A stretch of 64,000 nt of DNA from Bartonella bovis 91-4. Lineage in GTDB: Bacteria; Pseudomonadota; Alphaproteobacteria; Rhizobiales; Rhizobiaceae. The stretch spans positions 903,341 through 967,340 of the forward strand of contig NZ_CM001844.1 of NCBI RefSeq assembly GCF_000384965.1, read 5' to 3'. The notes under the pieces were generated by a model that worked only from the letters and a program-made list of their open reading frames with translations, was not told where the DNA came from and made no database searches. Positions within the stretch are counted from its first letter, which is position 1. Each line of letters begins with the position of its first letter. Positions 20,622 to 32,846 of the stretch are shown here, piece by piece. The position numbers and the translations under genes are program-made.

Positions 20622-23288
20622 TCATAAGTTTTCAAGAAAAACTTCTAATGCTGCAATAGCATCATAAGCTTTATCCCCTTGCGGACCACCAGCTTGTGCC
20701 ATATCAAGCCGCCCGCCACCACCTTTGCCACCAAGAGTAACAGATATAATACGTACTAAATCAACAGCATTTAGTCTATCAATCAAATCATTAGTTACGC
20801 CAACAACAACACTTCCTTTACCATCTTCTGAGACACCGATGAAAGCTACAACACCAGATCTAATCTGTTTTTTTCCAGAATCCACTAATGCTTTAAGATC
20901 CCTTGGTAAAATATTTTGAATGACACGCCCCATAAAAGAAATACCATTAATAACTTTAATATCTGCTTTATCGTTCTTTGTAATTCCACCATTAAGAGCA
21001 ATTTTCCCGCGTAAATCACTTAATTCTTTTTCAAGCTTACGACGATCATCTAGTAAGGCTTGAATACGTTCTTGTACATTAACAGGGGAAATTTTTAAAA
21101 GAGCAGCAATTTCATAAATTCGCTCATCCTGACTATGAAGGTAAAGACGCGCAGCTGTGGCCGTTAATGCTTCAATACGACGAACTCCAGCCGCTACAGA
21201 ACTTTCAGAAACAATATGAATCAAACCAATTTCACCTGTTCTGTGCACATGTGTGCCCCCACAAAGCTCAATTGACCAAGAATCTTCTGATTCTATCTGT
21301 CCAGGCTTTTTCCCCATAGAAACAACACGAACTTCATCACCATATTTTTCACCAAATAACGCTATTGCGCCTTCAAAAATCGCATCATCCACTGTCATAA
21401 GGCGCGTTATTACTTTGCTATTTTGCAACACAATTTCATTGGCTAAATCTTCTACTTTTTTCAATTCTTCAGGTGAAATTGATCGTGGATGAGAAAAATC
21501 AAAACGTAACCGATCGGGCGACACAAAAGAACCCTTTTGTACAACATGATCTCCTAATATTTGACGCAAAGCCTTATGTAATAAGTGGGTAGCAGAATGG
21601 TTTGCACGAATTTTTCTACGGCGAATAGAATCAACTATTAATTTCACGTAATCACATGTTTTTGCTTGACCACTTTTAACCTCACCAATATGAACAAAAA
21701 CGCCTTTAACCTTTTTCTGGGTATCATGTACTTCAAAAACAAAATTCTCACCAGAAATTATACCGCTATCCCCCATTTGCCCACCAGATTCACCATAAAA
21801 AGGCGTCTGATTAACGACAAGCATAGCTTTTTGCCCTGAAGAAACATGATCAACGATCTGGCCATCACAAATAAGAGCAGTAATAATACCTTCTGCCTTT
21901 TCTGTTTCATAACCCAAAAATTCTGTAGCACTTACTTGATCACGAACAGAAAACCAAACCGTTTCCGTTACAGACTCACCAGAACCAGACCAATTAGCAC
22001 GAGCTTCCGCTTTTTGGTGTTCCATCGCTTTGTTAAAAGCGTTAACATCAACAGATATTCCACGATGCCGAAGAGCATCTTGTGTCAAATCAAGCGGAAA
22101 ACCGTATGTATCATAAAGTTTAAAAGCAACTTCACCATTAAAACAATCACCTTCCTTAAGATGAACGCTTTCTTCATTCAACAAACGAAGACCCCGTTCA
22201 AGAGTTTTACGAAAACGCGTTTCCTCCAACTTTAAAATTTCTGAAATTAAAGATTCGGCACGTACTAATTCAGGATAGGCTTTCCCCATTTCGTGTATCA
22301 AAGCAGGCACAAGACGCCACATCAATAACTCTTTAGAATCAAGAAAATGAGCATAACGCATAGCACGACGCATAATACGACGTAGAACATATCCCCGACC
22401 TTCATTAGAAGGCAGAACACCATCTGCAATCAAAAATGCAGAGGAACGTAGATGATCAGCAATAATACGATGACTAACAACAAAATCACCGGTCGCCTCA
22501 ACTCCTGTTATCTTTTGTGACTCACGAATTAACGCACCAAAAAGATCAATATCATAATTATCGTGCACACCTTGCAAAACAGCAGCAATACGCTCTAATC
22601 CCATCCCAGTATCAATGGAAGGATGAGGTAGTTCAATTCGCTCATCTTTGTTCAATTGCTCATACTGCATGAAGACTAGATTCCAAATTTCAACAAAGCG
22701 ATCGCCATCTTCATCAGCACTTCCAGGAGGCCCCCCCAAAATTTTATCACCATGATCATAAAAAATCTCTGAACATGGACCACAAGGCCCTGTATCTCCC
22801 ATCATCCAAAAATTATCATTTGTTGTAATGCGGATAATTTTTTCATCTGGAAGACCTGAAATTTTATGCCATAATTGAGCAGCTACATCATCGCTATGAT
22901 AAACTGTAACCAACAATTTATCTTTCGAAAGACAAAATTCTTTTGTTAGAAGGTTCCATGCAAAAAAAATTGCCTCTTCTTTGAAATAATCGCTAAAAGA
23001 AAAATTACCAAGCATTTCAAAGAAAGTATGGTGGCGTGCAGTATAACCAACATTATCAAGATCATTATGCTTTCCACCTGCACGTACACATTTTTGTGCA
23101 GTTGTTGCCCGGCTACAGGAGAGCTGTTCAAGTCCAGTAAAAACATTTTTAAACTGCACCATTCCTGCATTTGTAAACATTAATGTAGGATCATTGCGCG
23201 GAACAAGTGGACTAGAAGAAAAAATTTTATGTCCATTACGCTGAAAATAATCCAGAAATGTTGACCGGATCTTATTAACGCTATTCAT
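20622..23288 (-). CDS. alaS: Alanyl-tRNA synthetase
   Basis: Charges tRNA-Ala and edits misactivated Ser/Gly. About 888 residues: class II catalytic core ([36 protein letters not shown]), tRNA-recognition helices, an editing domain with [13 protein letters not shown] and the [13 protein letters not shown]ys/His zinc motif, and the DHHA1-type C-terminal domain rich in Gly ([16 protein letters not shown]). The start at ATG 23288 removes eight extra codons and is preceded by GGGTG. A seven-G run lies in the coding strand at 22731-22737. Downstream of recA in the same orientation. Confidence 0.98.
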   Translation of the reverse strand: MNSVNKIRSTFLDYFQRNGHKIFSSSPLVPRNDPTLMFTNAGMVQFKNVFTGLEQLSCSRATTAQKCVRAGGKHNDLDNVGYTARHHTFFEMLGNFSFSDYFKEEAIFFAWNLLTKEFCLSKDKLLVTVYHSDDVAAQLWHKISGLPDEKIIRITTNDNFWMMGDTGPCGPCSEIFYDHGDKILGGPPGSADEDGDRFVEIWNLVFMQYEQLNKDERIELPHPSIDTGMGLERIAAVLQGVHDNYDIDLFGALIRESQKITGVEATGDFVVSHRIIADHLRSSAFLIADGVLPSNEGRGYVLRRIMRRAMRYAHFLDSKELLMWRLVPALIHEMGKAYPELVRAESLISEILKLEETRFRKTLERGLRLLNEESVHLKEGDCFNGEVAFKLYDTYGFPLDLTQDALRHRGISVDVNAFNKAMEHQKAEARANWSGSGESVTETVWFSVRDQVSATEFLGYETEKAEGIITALICDGQIVDHVSSGQKAMLVVNQTPFYGESGGQMGDSGIISGENFVFEVHDTQKKVKGVFVHIGEVKSGQAKTCDYVKLIVDSIRRRKIRANHSATHLLHKALRQILGDHVVQKGSFVSPDRLRFDFSHPRSISPEELKKVEDLANEIVLQNSKVITRLMTVDDAIFEGAIALFGEKYGDEVRVVSMGKKPGQIESEDSWSIELCGGTHVHRTGEIGLIHIVSESSVAAGVRRIEALTATAARLYLHSQDERIYEIAALLKISPVNVQERIQALLDDRRKLEKELSDLRGKIALNGGITKNDKADIKVINGISFMGRVIQNILPRDLKALVDSGKKQIRSGVVAFIGVSEDGKGSVVVGVTNDLIDRLNAVDLVRIISVTLGGKGGGGRLDMAQAGGPQGDKAYDAIAALEVFLENL

Positions 23289-23489
23289 ATTTACACCCGC
23301 ACAATACAGCACAAAACTGCAAAGATAAAATCCAATTTTTAATTAAATACTCTCTTTATCATTTTTAGAGTAACTTAATTAAAATAGAAATATTTTTTCA
23401 GAGAAATTTGAAAATAAAAGATTTTACACTTAAAAAAATCTAACAAATAAAAACAGAAAGAACTAAACTGCAATCTAAATGATCATTTA

Positions 23490-24539
23490 TCAAATTGATT
23501 CATCGCTTTCTGTATTCTCTAATGCTGCATTTTCTAACAATTCAATTGCAAGCAAACCAGCATTTTGACGCAAAGCCGATTCAATCTCCGTTGCTATTTC
23601 TGCATGTTCATGTAAAAATTGCTTTGCATTTTCACGCCCCTGCCCTAAACGTTGAGAATTATAAGAGAACCATGAACCAGATTTCTCTACAATACCGGCT
23701 TTAACACCCAAATCAATCAATTCCCCCATTTTGGAAATACCTTCACCATAGATAATGTCAAACTCTACCTGTTTAAATGGAGGTGCTAATTTATTTTTCA
23801 CCACTTTAACACGCGTTTGATTACCAATTACCATATCCCGATCTTTAATCGCACCAACACGACGAATATCTAAACGGACAGAAGCATAAAACTTTAAAGC
23901 ATTTCCACCTGTTGTAGTTTCAGGAGAACCAAACATTACGCCAATTTTCATGCGAATCTGATTGATGAAAATAACCATACAGTTAGAACGAAAAATTGAT
24001 GCCGTTAATTTACGCAAAGCTTTACTCATTAATCGAGCTTGCAATCCAGGTACAGAATCATTCATTTCACCATCAATTTCCGCACGTGGTGTCAAAGCTG
24101 CTACTGAATCAACAACAAGTACATCAATTGCACCAGAACGAACAAGCGTTTCTGCAATTTCCAAAGCCTGTTCACCGGTATCTGGTTGAGAAATGAGCAG
24201 ATCTTCTAATTTTACACCAAGTTTACGTGCATAAATAGGATCAAGAGCATGTTCTGCATCAACAAAAGCACAAACTCCACCATTTTTCTGAGCTTCAGCA
24301 ATAGCGTGAAGAGCCAGTGTCGTTTTCCCGGAGCTTTCTGGGCCATAAATCTCAATAATACGCCCTTTTGGTAATCCACCTACACCCAAAGCAATATCTA
24401 AGGATAATGAGCCAGTTGGAATTGTTTCAATTTCAACAACCTGCTCTTTTTGCCCAAGGCGCATAATTGAGCCTTTACCGAAAGAACGCTCGATTTGTGA
24501 TAGAGCAGAATCTAGAGCTTTTGTTTTATCCACAATCAT
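23490..24539 (-). CDS. recA: Recombinase A
   Basis: DNA-dependent ATPase for homologous strand exchange and SOS coprotease. 349 residues with Walker A GPESSGKT at 66-73, Walker [10 protein letters not shown], the L2-region motif [19 protein letters not shown] and the typical acidic C-terminal tail (ENTESDES). recA-alaS order is typical of rhizobia. No alphaproteobacterial LexA operator was seen in the 150 bases upstream. Confidence 0.99.
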   Translation of the reverse strand: MIVDKTKALDSALSQIERSFGKGSIMRLGQKEQVVEIETIPTGSLSLDIALGVGGLPKGRIIEIYGPESSGKTTLALHAIAEAQKNGGVCAFVDAEHALDPIYARKLGVKLEDLLISQPDTGEQALEIAETLVRSGAIDVLVVDSVAALTPRAEIDGEMNDSVPGLQARLMSKALRKLTASIFRSNCMVIFINQIRMKIGVMFGSPETTTGGNALKFYASVRLDIRRVGAIKDRDMVIGNQTRVKVVKNKLAPPFKQVEFDIIYGEGISKMGELIDLGVKAGIVEKSGSWFSYNSQRLGQGRENAKQFLHEHAEIATEIESALRQNAGLLAIELLENAALENTESDESI

Positions 24540-25036
24540 ATCCTTAGTAAGTCAGAATAATTTTCCACACAATATATACTGCTCTATTAACTTAATTAAA
24601 GTCTGGAGTTTAGATTTTCACAGACTATTTCATCTCTATCTTCGTTGTATCAACAATTTTTAATCAATGTTATAAAAAAAATTACATTTTCTTTTGCTAA
24701 CACAAAGCATATTTCAAAAAAGGCATCGAAAAAATAGCAGCTTGCTGCATTAATTTATACTGTTAACCTATCTCATCCATAAAGGAGACACTTTAAATTT
24801 CAATGCAATGTTTGGTTACACATTTCCTAATATAACACAAATGAACACCTGAAGACACAGATCCATGGTTACCAATCTACCGCCCAATAGCCCGACCAAA
24901 ATTATATAGTATTTGCGAAATAATTTGAAGTTAGTAATCAACAAATCATTACATACGCTAACAACCACACTTAATACAACTCCACCAACAGTTCTTAAAA
25001 CTTAATTGTCACCTAGATCTAAATTTGCTTTTATCC
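24540..25036. other. Intergenic gap upstream of recA
   Basis: About 500 AT-rich bases with no ORF, tRNA or clear repeat. The recA promoter should lie near 24540-24620, but no strong promoter or SOS box could be assigned. Confidence 0.35.
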
Positions 25037-25066
25037 AAAAAAGAAAATTCCTAATATGTTAGGAAT
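25037..25066 (-). terminator. Terminator of degP-rarA
   Basis: Perfect 8-bp stem ATTCCTAA (25047-25054) / TTAGGAAT (25059-25066) with a 4-base loop. On the minus strand it is followed directly by a T-rich tract (complement of 25037-25046). It lies about 85 bases after the rarA stop. Confidence 0.75.
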
Positions 25067-25151
25067 GGTAAATTTTTGCGCATGATCTAGCTTATTAATA
25101 AAGCTATAATGATTATGATTGGATCGAAATTTATTGAAAAATAAAAATGAT

Positions 25152-26483
25152 TTAGTCACAATCTTGTTTTTGACTACCCCGTTTTTGTCGTAACTTTTTC
25201 CACCATTCAAGACGTTTCACAATTTCACGCTCAAAACCACGTTCTTGTGGTTGATAATAAATCTGACGTCCAAGCTTCTCAGGAAAATATTCCTGCCCTG
25301 AAAAAGCATCTGGTTCAGAGTGGTCATAAAGATAACCTTCCCCGTATCCATCTTCTTTCATAAGTTTTGTAGGTGCATTAAGAATATGCTTAGGGGGAGG
25401 TAAAGAACCATTTTTACGCGCACAATGCATTGCCGCTTTATAAGCAAGATAAACTGCATTCGACTTCGGTGCCGTAGCAATATAAAGACATGCCTGAGCC
25501 AAAGCCAATTCACCTTCAGGCGATCCTAAATAATCATAAGCATCCTTTGCTGCATTACAAATGATAAGAGCCTGCGGATCTGCTAAACCAATATCTTCAA
25601 CAGCTATACGTACCAATCTGCGTCCAATATACAGAGGATCTTCACCCGCATCAAACATACGCGCAAGATAATAAAGAGCAGCATCAGGATCAGACCCACG
25701 AATTGATTTATGCAATGCTGAAATAAGATTATAGTGACTATCTTGGCCTTTATCATAAATTGGAGCTCGGCGCTGAATAATTTCTTGTAAAGCTTTGGCA
25801 TTAAATATCTCTTCCGGGCGTGCAGCACACCAGATTTCTTCTGCGAGTGTTAGTGCCGCTCGCGCATCACCATCAGACATTCTTATCAAGAGGTTTCTAG
25901 CCTGATCATCTAAAGGCAAAGTTTTGCCTTCCACTTCCTCCGCACGCTTCAAAAGCGTACTCAAACTTTTACCATCATGTAAGCGAAACTTCAAAACACG
26001 TGCACGCGAAAGAAGGGCGTTATTAAGTTCAAATGAAGGATTTTCAGTCGTTGCCCCTACAAGAACCACTGTACCATCTTCCATAAAAGGAAGAAAAATA
26101 TCCTGCTGAGCACGATTAAACCGATGAATTTCATCAACAAATAAAAGCGTTCGTCCCCCAGACATAAAACGAGCCTGAGCTACTTCAAAAATTTTCTTTA
26201 ATTCTGTAACGCCAGTACAAATAGCAGAAACTTGCTCAAAAATGAAATTCGTCTGCAATGCCAATAAACGTGCAATTGTTGTTTTACCTGTCCCTGGAGG
26301 CCCCCAAAAAATCATCGAACCAAACGAACCAGCTGCTATCATACGTGAAAGAAAGCCTTCCGTTCCAATCAAATGATCTTGCCCAATCACCTCACTCAAA
26401 GAGCGGGGGCGCATTCTCTCAGCAAGTGGACGATTTTTACTGACATGAGAATCAAAAGATAAAGTAAAAAAATCTTTATTCAA
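25152..26483 (-). CDS. rarA: Replication-associated recombination protein A (MgsA/RarA AAA+ ATPase)
   Basis: Clamp-loader-like AAA+ protein acting at stalled replication forks. 443 residues: N-terminal PLAERMRPRSLSEVIGQDHL, Walker A GPPGTGKTT near residue 61, Walker B LLFVDEIHRFN, sensor GATTENPSFELN, then the MgsA-type helical C-terminus (DPDAALYYLARM, EDIGLADPQA). It starts 8 bases after the upstream protease gene ends, so both are probably cotranscribed. Confidence 0.96.
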   Translation of the reverse strand: MNKDFFTLSFDSHVSKNRPLAERMRPRSLSEVIGQDHLIGTEGFLSRMIAAGSFGSMIFWGPPGTGKTTIARLLALQTNFIFEQVSAICTGVTELKKIFEVAQARFMSGGRTLLFVDEIHRFNRAQQDIFLPFMEDGTVVLVGATTENPSFELNNALLSRARVLKFRLHDGKSLSTLLKRAEEVEGKTLPLDDQARNLLIRMSDGDARAALTLAEEIWCAARPEEIFNAKALQEIIQRRAPIYDKGQDSHYNLISALHKSIRGSDPDAALYYLARMFDAGEDPLYIGRRLVRIAVEDIGLADPQALIICNAAKDAYDYLGSPEGELALAQACLYIATAPKSNAVYLAYKAAMHCARKNGSLPPPKHILNAPTKLMKEDGYGEGYLYDHSEPDAFSGQEYFPEKLGRQIYYQPQERGFEREIVKRLEWWKKLRQKRGSQKQDCD

Positions 26484-26491
26484 AATACCCC

Positions 26492-27886
26492 TCAGCGAAT
26501 AAATTGGCGAATATAGACACCATTGCGTTCATATTCCAGTTGCCAAATACGCGGATGTTTCTGCAGAAGAATCTTTTTTAATTGACTTACAGTTTGAATT
26601 TCATGACCATTAACAGCACGCAAAATATCTCCTGAGCGGAAAATCTCGGCAGCATTACTCATGTTATCCAGATTGGCAATCACAACACCCTTTACAGTTG
26701 CAGGAAGGTGAAAACGCTGGCTATTTTGTGGTGTTAAATCAAGTACTTCAGCTCCAGAAAGAGGACTTTTATCAATAATTTTTTCAGATTTCACAAATGC
26801 AGAGTTAGACATTGATGAGGCAGTTATCTTTGTTTTTAAAGTCTTTCCATCCCGTAAATATTCTAAATTAAGGTTGTGCCCAATACTAGTTGTCATCAAA
26901 CGATATATAAGGCCATCTGGACTATCAACTTGCACATCTTGCACACTTAAAATAACATCACCCACTTTTAAACCAGCTTTTGCAGCAGGGCTATCTTCAA
27001 TAATTTCAATAACAAGAGCTCCATAAGGACGTTCTAAACCCAAACCATTTGCAACATCAGGTGTAACTCTTTGAAAGGATGCACCAATATAAGGCGGCAC
27101 AAAAAACTTTTCACCACGTTTAACTGTATCAATAACTACTTTAATAAGATTGGCTGGAATCGCAAAACCAATTCCTACAGAACCGCCGGAGCGTGAATAA
27201 ATAGCTGTATTAATCCCAATCAATTGGCCATTCACATCAATTAAAGCTCCACCAGAATTACCTGGATTGATAGCTGCATCTGTTTGAATAAAAAAATCAA
27301 AATCAGAAATACCAACACGTGTACGCGCTTGCGCTGAAACAATACCACTTGTAACTGTTTGACCAACACCAAAAGGATTACCAATCGCAAGAACGAGATC
27401 ACCAACTTCAACTGCATCAGAATTTCCTAAAGGAAGGATAGGAAATTGAGCATCTTTTGAATTAATTTCAAGTACTGCAATATCAGTTGCTTCATCTTTT
27501 AATATAACTGTGCTTTCAAATTCTCTTCCATCAGAAAGAGCAATTTTAATCTCGTGAGCATCTTTAATAACGTGATAACTAGTAACAACCAAACCACGTG
27601 CATCAATAATTACCCCAGATCCCAATGATGATTGCGTACGTAAAGGCCTGTTACCTTGATAACGACCAAAAAATTGCTCAAAAAATGGATCATCCTCAAA
27701 AAGAGAACGTACTTTAACCTGTCGAGCAGCATAAATATTTACAACAGATGGAACAGCTTTTTTTACTAAAGGAGCAAATGACAAAGTAATTTCTGATTGT
27801 GTTTGCGGAACTTGAGCACTCGTAGAATGAAACGATATTAACGCCATAACCACAAAAAAAAGCCCTATAAAAATAGAACGCTTCAT
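26492..27886 (-). CDS. degP: DegP/DegQ-type periplasmic serine protease
   Basis: Trypsin-like envelope quality-control protease. A signal peptide (about 24 residues, ending near HSTSAQ) is followed by the protease domain with His in SYHVI, Asp in EATDIAVL and Ser in INPGNSGGAL, then two PDZ domains (about residues 265-355 and 380-460). The catalytic His context SYHV differs from the usual TNHV. 464 residues, shorter than E. coli DegP and nearer DegQ. Precedes rarA with 8 bases between. Confidence 0.95.
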   Translation of the reverse strand: MKRSIFIGLFFVVMALISFHSTSAQVPQTQSEITLSFAPLVKKAVPSVVNIYAARQVKVRSLFEDDPFFEQFFGRYQGNRPLRTQSSLGSGVIIDARGLVVTSYHVIKDAHEIKIALSDGREFESTVILKDEATDIAVLEINSKDAQFPILPLGNSDAVEVGDLVLAIGNPFGVGQTVTSGIVSAQARTRVGISDFDFFIQTDAAINPGNSGGALIDVNGQLIGINTAIYSRSGGSVGIGFAIPANLIKVVIDTVKRGEKFFVPPYIGASFQRVTPDVANGLGLERPYGALVIEIIEDSPAAKAGLKVGDVILSVQDVQVDSPDGLIYRLMTTSIGHNLNLEYLRDGKTLKTKITASSMSNSAFVKSEKIIDKSPLSGAEVLDLTPQNSQRFHLPATVKGVVIANLDNMSNAAEIFRSGDILRAVNGHEIQTVSQLKKILLQKHPRIWQLEYERNGVYIRQFIR

Positions 27887-28073
27887 TATCCACTCCCTAA
27901 AAACTAAAATAACCCCTATTAAATAGAACGAAAAATTTTCTCATTCATCTCCATCTATTTGATATTTAAATCAAAAATGTCTCACTTTGGCAAGTAATAT
28001 TGCAAAATCAACAATGAAAACAATCTACTTTTTTCACTCATCTATTGAACAACGTGTATTTTAAATACACAAA

Positions 28074-28104
28074 TAAAAAAAACGCCTCAGAAAGGCGTTT
28101 TTTT
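28074..28104 (-). terminator. Terminator of the ribosomal supercluster (after rplQ)
   Basis: ACGCCT (28082-28087) and AGGCGT (28093-28098) form a GC-containing stem flanked by A runs on one side and T runs on the other, so it can work in both directions. It lies 24 bases beyond the rplQ stop and marks the end of the alpha operon. Confidence 0.9.
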
Positions 28105-28127
28105 ATCTCCAAAAAAGAAAAAACTCC

Positions 28128-28556
28128 TTATAAAGAAGCCTCTTTTTCATTGGCAACCCCCTCTATGCTCTTATGATCTACAGATTTTTTTGCATTAACA
28201 TCCCGGTCAACAAATTCTATAACAGCCATAGGTGCATTATCACCAGTACGAAAACCTGCTTTCATAATGCGCAAATAACCACCGTTGCGTGATGCATAAC
28301 GCGGTGCAAGTGTATTAAATAACTTTGCGACCTTTTTGGTGTCACGAATAGCTGAAATTGCTTGCCGGCGCGCATGCAAATCTCCGCGTTTGCCAAGTGT
28401 AACCAATTTCTCAACAATAGGGCGAATTTCTTTAGCCTTTGGAAGCGTTGTCACGATCTGCTCATACCCGATCAACGAAGCTGCCATATTGGCAAACATC
28501 GCTTTACGGTGACTGGCAGTCCGGTTTAGCTTGCGACCTGATTTACCATGGCGCAT
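28128..28556 (-). CDS. rplQ: 50S ribosomal protein L17
   Basis: 142 residues, beginning [19 protein letters not shown], the invariant L17 N-terminus, with [11 protein letters not shown] in the core. The C-terminal extension past the core (from about residue 118) is Lys/Glu-rich, as in rhizobia. L17 lies around the exit tunnel of the large subunit. Last gene of the alpha operon, 24 bases after rpoA. Confidence 0.98.
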   Translation of the reverse strand: MRHGKSGRKLNRTASHRKAMFANMAASLIGYEQIVTTLPKAKEIRPIVEKLVTLGKRGDLHARRQAISAIRDTKKVAKLFNTLAPRYASRNGGYLRIMKAGFRTGDNAPMAVIEFVDRDVNAKKSVDHKSIEGVANEKEASL

Positions 28557-28580
28557 GAGCTTTCTCCTTAAATTTAACTC

Positions 28581-29594
28581 TTAATACTGATCTTCATAAC
28601 GTTTAGCAAGATCATCAATATTTTCAGGCGGCCATGCAGGAATCTCCATACCAAGATGAAGCCCCATACACGCAAGAACTTCTTTAATCTCGTTTAATGA
28701 CTTACGTCCAAAATTTGGTGTCCGAAGCATTTCAGCTTCAGTTTTTTGAATAAGATCACCAATATAAACAATATTATCATTCTTAAGACAATTTGCAGAA
28801 CGAACTGAAAGCTCCAATTCATCCACTTTCTTAAGAAGCGCAAGATTAAAGGAAAGCTCCGAAGCTGGCTCTTCAACAAGTTCTTTTTGTGGCTCTTCAA
28901 AATTGACAAATACCGATAGTTGATCCTGAAGAATACGTGCTGCAAAAGCGACAGCATCTTCACCATTAACAGCACCATTAGTTTCAATCGTTAACGTCAA
29001 TTTATCGTAATCAAGAACCTGCCCTTCACGTGTATTTTCTACTTTATAAGACACCTTACGAACCGGCGAATAAAGACTATCAATTGGGATAAGACCTATA
29101 ACCGCATCATCTACACAATTACGATCAGATGGAATGTAACCTTTCCCTGTATTCACAATAAATTCCATACGAATTTCCGCACCCTCATCTAGTGTACAAA
29201 TAACATGCTCGGGATTAAGAATTTCCATATCTCCAACAGTGCGTATATCTCCAGCTCTAACAACACCAGGCCCCTCTTTACAAATGATAACATGCTTAGG
29301 GCCTTCTTCCTCCATACGGATGGCTATTTCTTTGATATTTAAAATAATATCTGTAACATCTTCACGAACACCTGCAATTGATGAGAATTCATGCAACACA
29401 CCATCAATTTGCACAGCAGTAACAGCAGCACCACGCAGCGATGACAATAATACACGACGCAGTGCATTCCCTAATGTTAAACCAAAACCACGCTCAAGCG
29501 GCTCTGCAACTACACTTACAACGTTTGAATTACCATCTGTATGAAACTCAACCTTACTAGGTTTTATTAGCTCCTGCCAGTTTTTCTGGATCAT
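28581..29594 (-). CDS. rpoA: RNA polymerase subunit alpha
   Basis: Scaffold for polymerase assembly (N-terminal domain, about residues 1-230, with [19 protein letters not shown]). The C-terminal domain (about 245-320, [27 protein letters not shown]) contacts UP elements and activators. Start ATG 29594 gives the usual 337 residues and has AGGA 8 bases upstream; the open frame extends 11 codons further. Alpha operon between rpsK and rplQ. Confidence 0.99.
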   Translation of the reverse strand: MIQKNWQELIKPSKVEFHTDGNSNVVSVVAEPLERGFGLTLGNALRRVLLSSLRGAAVTAVQIDGVLHEFSSIAGVREDVTDIILNIKEIAIRMEEEGPKHVIICKEGPGVVRAGDIRTVGDMEILNPEHVICTLDEGAEIRMEFIVNTGKGYIPSDRNCVDDAVIGLIPIDSLYSPVRKVSYKVENTREGQVLDYDKLTLTIETNGAVNGEDAVAFAARILQDQLSVFVNFEEPQKELVEEPASELSFNLALLKKVDELELSVRSANCLKNDNIVYIGDLIQKTEAEMLRTPNFGRKSLNEIKEVLACMGLHLGMEIPAWPPENIDDLAKRYEDQY

Positions 29595-29692
29595 ATTTAT
29601 ATTCCTGTTCTTTAGTTCCGCTACCATTCAATCGCAACGGCCAGTGTGAACACCGGAGAAAACTTCCGATTATGAAAAAAAACAATACCTAA

Positions 29693-30082
29693 TCAAACAC
29701 GCCGTCTTTTTCGTGGACGACACCCATTATGAGGAATTGGCGTTACATCCCGAATGGAAGTAATAACAAAACCAACAGACTGCAATGCACGCAAAGCAGA
29801 TTCGCGACCTGACCCAGGACCACAAACTTCAACTTCTAATGAGCGCATACCATGTTCTTGTGCTTTTTTAGCACAATCTTCCGCTGCAACCTGCGCAGCA
29901 AAAGGCGTAGATTTACGAGAACCTTTAAATCCCTGAGCACCAGCAGATGACCATGCAACCGCATTCCCCTGAGCATCAGTAATAGTAATCATCGTATTAT
30001 TAAATGTTGAATTGATATGCACAACACCTGATGAAATATTTTTACGCTCGCGACGGCGAACACGTGTGGCTTCCTTGGCCAT
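29693..30082 (-). CDS. rpsK: 30S ribosomal protein S11
   Basis: 129 residues with the signature [21 protein letters not shown] and the C-terminal [17 protein letters not shown]11 forms the platform of the small subunit near the E site. Alpha operon, between rpsM and rpoA. Confidence 0.99.
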   Translation of the reverse strand: MAKEATRVRRRERKNISSGVVHINSTFNNTMITITDAQGNAVAWSSAGAQGFKGSRKSTPFAAQVAAEDCAKKAQEHGMRSLEVEVCGPGSGRESALRALQSVGFVITSIRDVTPIPHNGCRPRKRRRV

Positions 30083-30207
30083 AACTTTCCTTTCAATGAT
30101 CTCTTCACTGCCGTAACACCAGCAGCTCCACCTTATTCACCTTTATTCAAAACTCTCCATAAAAAGAAGAATAATAAAAATAAAATTTTAAAACAAAAAT
30201 ATCACTA

Positions 30208-30576
30208 TTACTTCTTCTTACCAGCAATTGCTTTAGCTGGACCTTTACGCGTACGCGCATTGGTATGTGTACGCTGCCCACGTACGGGTAAAGAACGACG
30301 ATGACGCAGCCCCCTATAACAACCAAGATCCATTAAACGTTTAACATTCATCGCAACTTCACGACGAAGATCTCCTTCAACTTGATAATTTTGATCTATC
30401 GTTTCACGAATTTGCAACACTTCCGCATCCAAAAGTTCATGCACACGACGGTCCGAAGGAATACCAACTTTCTCAACAATCTCTTGAGCAAATTTCCGCC
30501 CAATCCCATGGATATACTGAAGCGCAATAACTACACGCTTATTTGTTGGGATATTGACGCCAGCAATACGAGCCAC
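30208..30576 (-). CDS. rpsM: 30S ribosomal protein S13
   Basis: 122 residues, [15 protein letters not shown] at the start and the basic C-terminus with [20 protein letters not shown], which reaches towards P-site tRNA. First ribosomal gene of the alpha group here, about 180 bases after adk. Confidence 0.99.
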   Translation of the reverse strand: MARIAGVNIPTNKRVVIALQYIHGIGRKFAQEIVEKVGIPSDRRVHELLDAEVLQIRETIDQNYQVEGDLRREVAMNVKRLMDLGCYRGLRHRRSLPVRGQRTHTNARTRKGPAKAIAGKKK

Positions 30577-30756
30577 ACTTATTCTCCTTGATTACGTTAA
30601 CAGTGAACCATAAAATACTTGAAGCATCTCATAAAACAAAGAAATGATCTCGGCTCAAACATACCCCAAATCCCATTATTTTAATGAAATAAAGCAGCTT
30701 TTGATAGATTTTACTATAAAAGTCAACTCTTTTTCATTTACTTTTTAAAAATTTTC

Positions 30757-31335
30757 TTATTCAAGAAACTCTCTAATAGCACGTGATACATCAGTAATAC
30801 TAGCCATTCCATCAACTACTCTTAACAAACCTGTTTTCAAGTAAAATTCTAATAAAGGAGCCGTTTTTTCACGATATTCAACTAGCCGTTTTGCAAAAGA
30901 ATCAGAATTATCATCTGAACGGACCTGCCCACCAACAGCAATTGTTTCTTCGACACGCCTCTTCATACGCTCGACTAAAGTCTTTTCATCAATAACAAAC
31001 TCAATAATGGCATTAAGCTGTATATCTTTTGATTGCAAAATTTGTTGTAATGCTTCCGCTTGGCCCACAGTACGCGGATATCCATCTAATATAAAACCGT
31101 TTACACAATCATTCCCATTAATACGATCTGACACAATTTGATTAACAATATCATCAGATACCAAAGCACCACTTTCTATAATAGCTTTAGCTTTTTTACC
31201 AATTTCTTTTTCTTCTATAACGGCTTCACGCAGCATATCGCCTGTTGATAATTGAGGAATGTTATAGTATTCACTCAATATTTTAGCTTGAGTACCTTTA
31301 CCAGATCCAGGAGGCCCTAAAAAAATAATTCTCAT
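30757..31335 (-). CDS. adk: Adenylate kinase, short-LID type
   Basis: Interconverts AMP + ATP and 2 ADP. 192 residues: P-loop [11 protein letters not shown] at 7-17, AMP-binding STGDMLR, and LDGYPRT. The LID is short and has no zinc Cys cluster, as is usual in alphaproteobacteria. Its ATG overlaps the secY stop by 4 bases, indicating translational coupling. Confidence 0.98.
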   Translation of the reverse strand: MRIIFLGPPGSGKGTQAKILSEYYNIPQLSTGDMLREAVIEEKEIGKKAKAIIESGALVSDDIVNQIVSDRINGNDCVNGFILDGYPRTVGQAEALQQILQSKDIQLNAIIEFVIDEKTLVERMKRRVEETIAVGGQVRSDDNSDSFAKRLVEYREKTAPLLEFYLKTGLLRVVDGMASITDVSRAIREFLE

Positions 31336-32678
31336 CGATTTCTTTTGCCTCCACGAAGCTTAGATTTTTTAATCAACCCTTCATATTGGTGTGCAACGAG
31401 ATGCCCCTGAATTTGAGCAACTGTATCAAGTGTAACAGTAACAACAATAAGTAAGGACGTACCTCCAAGATAAAAAGGAACATGCAGTGCTGATATCATA
31501 AACTCCGGCAACAAACAAACTAGAATAATATAAATCGCACCTACAACAGTAATACGTGTCAAAACATAATCAATATACTCAGCGGTACGCTCACCAGGGC
31601 GAATTCCAGGAATAAAACCCGAATGCTTTTTTAATTGATCCGCTGTATCAATAGGATTAAATACAATAGCCGTATAGAAAAAACAAAAAAACGCCATCAA
31701 AGCTGCATAAATAATCATATAAACTGGTTGCCCGTGGCCAAGAGAAAAAGAAATAGTCTGAATCCATTGCGGCATTTTATCAGAAAAATTATTAATAGTC
31801 GCAGGCAACAATAACAAAGACGAAGCAAAAATTGGTGGAATAATCCCCGCAGTATTTAACTTTAAAGGAAGGTGTGACATATCACTTTGAAACATTTGAT
31901 TACCAACTTGGCGTTTGGGATATTGAATAAGAATTCGTCGCTGTGCACGTTCTATAAAAACAATAAATCCAACAACAATAATAATAATCAGAACAATTCC
32001 TATTAATAAAAAAGTTGATAAATCAGCTTGACTATGTGCAGTTAAAAGTTGAGCAAAAGTAGAAGGGAAATTAGCTACAATACCTGTAAAAATAATAAGA
32101 GAAACTCCATTACCAACACCACGTGATGTAATCTGCTCGCCAAGCCACATTAAAAACATTGTTCCACCAACCAGTGTAATCACGGCAGAAACACGAAACA
32201 TTATACCCGGCTCCAAAACAATTTGAAGCCCCGTTCCTATACCAGTTTCAAGGGCAACCGCAACACCAAAAGCCTGCAGAATAGCTAATATTACCGTTAC
32301 ATAACGAGTATATTGATTGATAATTTTACGGCCCAATTCACCTTCTTTTTTGAGAGACTCTAATGAAGGAATAATTGAAGTTAGCAACTGCACAATAATT
32401 GACGCTGATATATAAGGCATAATTCCTAGCGCAAAAATTGCCATACGCCCAACAGCACCTCCAGCAAACATATTTACCAATCCCAACACACCGGACGCAT
32501 GCTGTTCAAACGTTTGCCGTAAAGCATCAATATTAATGCCGGGCAAAGAAATATAAGTACCAAAACGATACACAAAAAGCGCAGCTAGAGTAAACCAAAT
32601 ACGTTTTTTCAATTCAGTTGCACGTGAAAAAGTGCCAAAATTTATATTGGAAGCAAGTTGTTCTGCAGCCGATGCCAT
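31332..32678 (-). CDS. secY: Protein translocase subunit SecY
   Basis: Central channel of the Sec translocon. 448 residues with about ten membrane helices, the plug/first-loop segment ([21 protein letters not shown]) and the cytoplasmic loops ERAQRRI...YPKRQVG and [14 protein letters not shown] that contact ribosome and SecA. Last gene of the spc group, separated from rplO by a 168-bp spacer with a long hairpin. Confidence 0.99.
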   Translation of the reverse strand: MASAAEQLASNINFGTFSRATELKKRIWFTLAALFVYRFGTYISLPGINIDALRQTFEQHASGVLGLVNMFAGGAVGRMAIFALGIMPYISASIIVQLLTSIIPSLESLKKEGELGRKIINQYTRYVTVILAILQAFGVAVALETGIGTGLQIVLEPGIMFRVSAVITLVGGTMFLMWLGEQITSRGVGNGVSLIIFTGIVANFPSTFAQLLTAHSQADLSTFLLIGIVLIIIIVVGFIVFIERAQRRILIQYPKRQVGNQMFQSDMSHLPLKLNTAGIIPPIFASSLLLLPATINNFSDKMPQWIQTISFSLGHGQPVYMIIYAALMAFFCFFYTAIVFNPIDTADQLKKHSGFIPGIRPGERTAEYIDYVLTRITVVGAIYIILVCLLPEFMISALHVPFYLGGTSLLIVVTVTLDTVAQIQGHLVAHQYEGLIKKSKLRGGKRNR

Positions 32679-32779
32679 AAAATTTCTCCAGTTTATACCC
32701 CAACTCGTTACTTACACAACAATAACCCTAACCATTTAATATGTCATATAAAATAAATACAAAACTTAAATAGTTTCTC

Positions 32780-32836
32780 ATAAATAATGGCCTAGAATGA
32801 GTCATCACACTCCTTTCCAGGCCAGCCATTATTTAT
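32780..32836 (-). repeat. Long hairpin between rplO and secY
   Basis: ATAAATAATGGC (32780-32791) and GCCATTATTTAT (32825-32836) form a perfect 12-bp outer stem. The inner part can extend it with bulges (CCTGGAA against TTCTAGG, GAGT against ACTC), giving roughly 20 further paired bases. There is no T tract directly after it on the minus strand, so full termination is unlikely; an mRNA processing or stability element is possible. Confidence 0.6.
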
Positions 32837-32846
32837 CAAAATGAAT

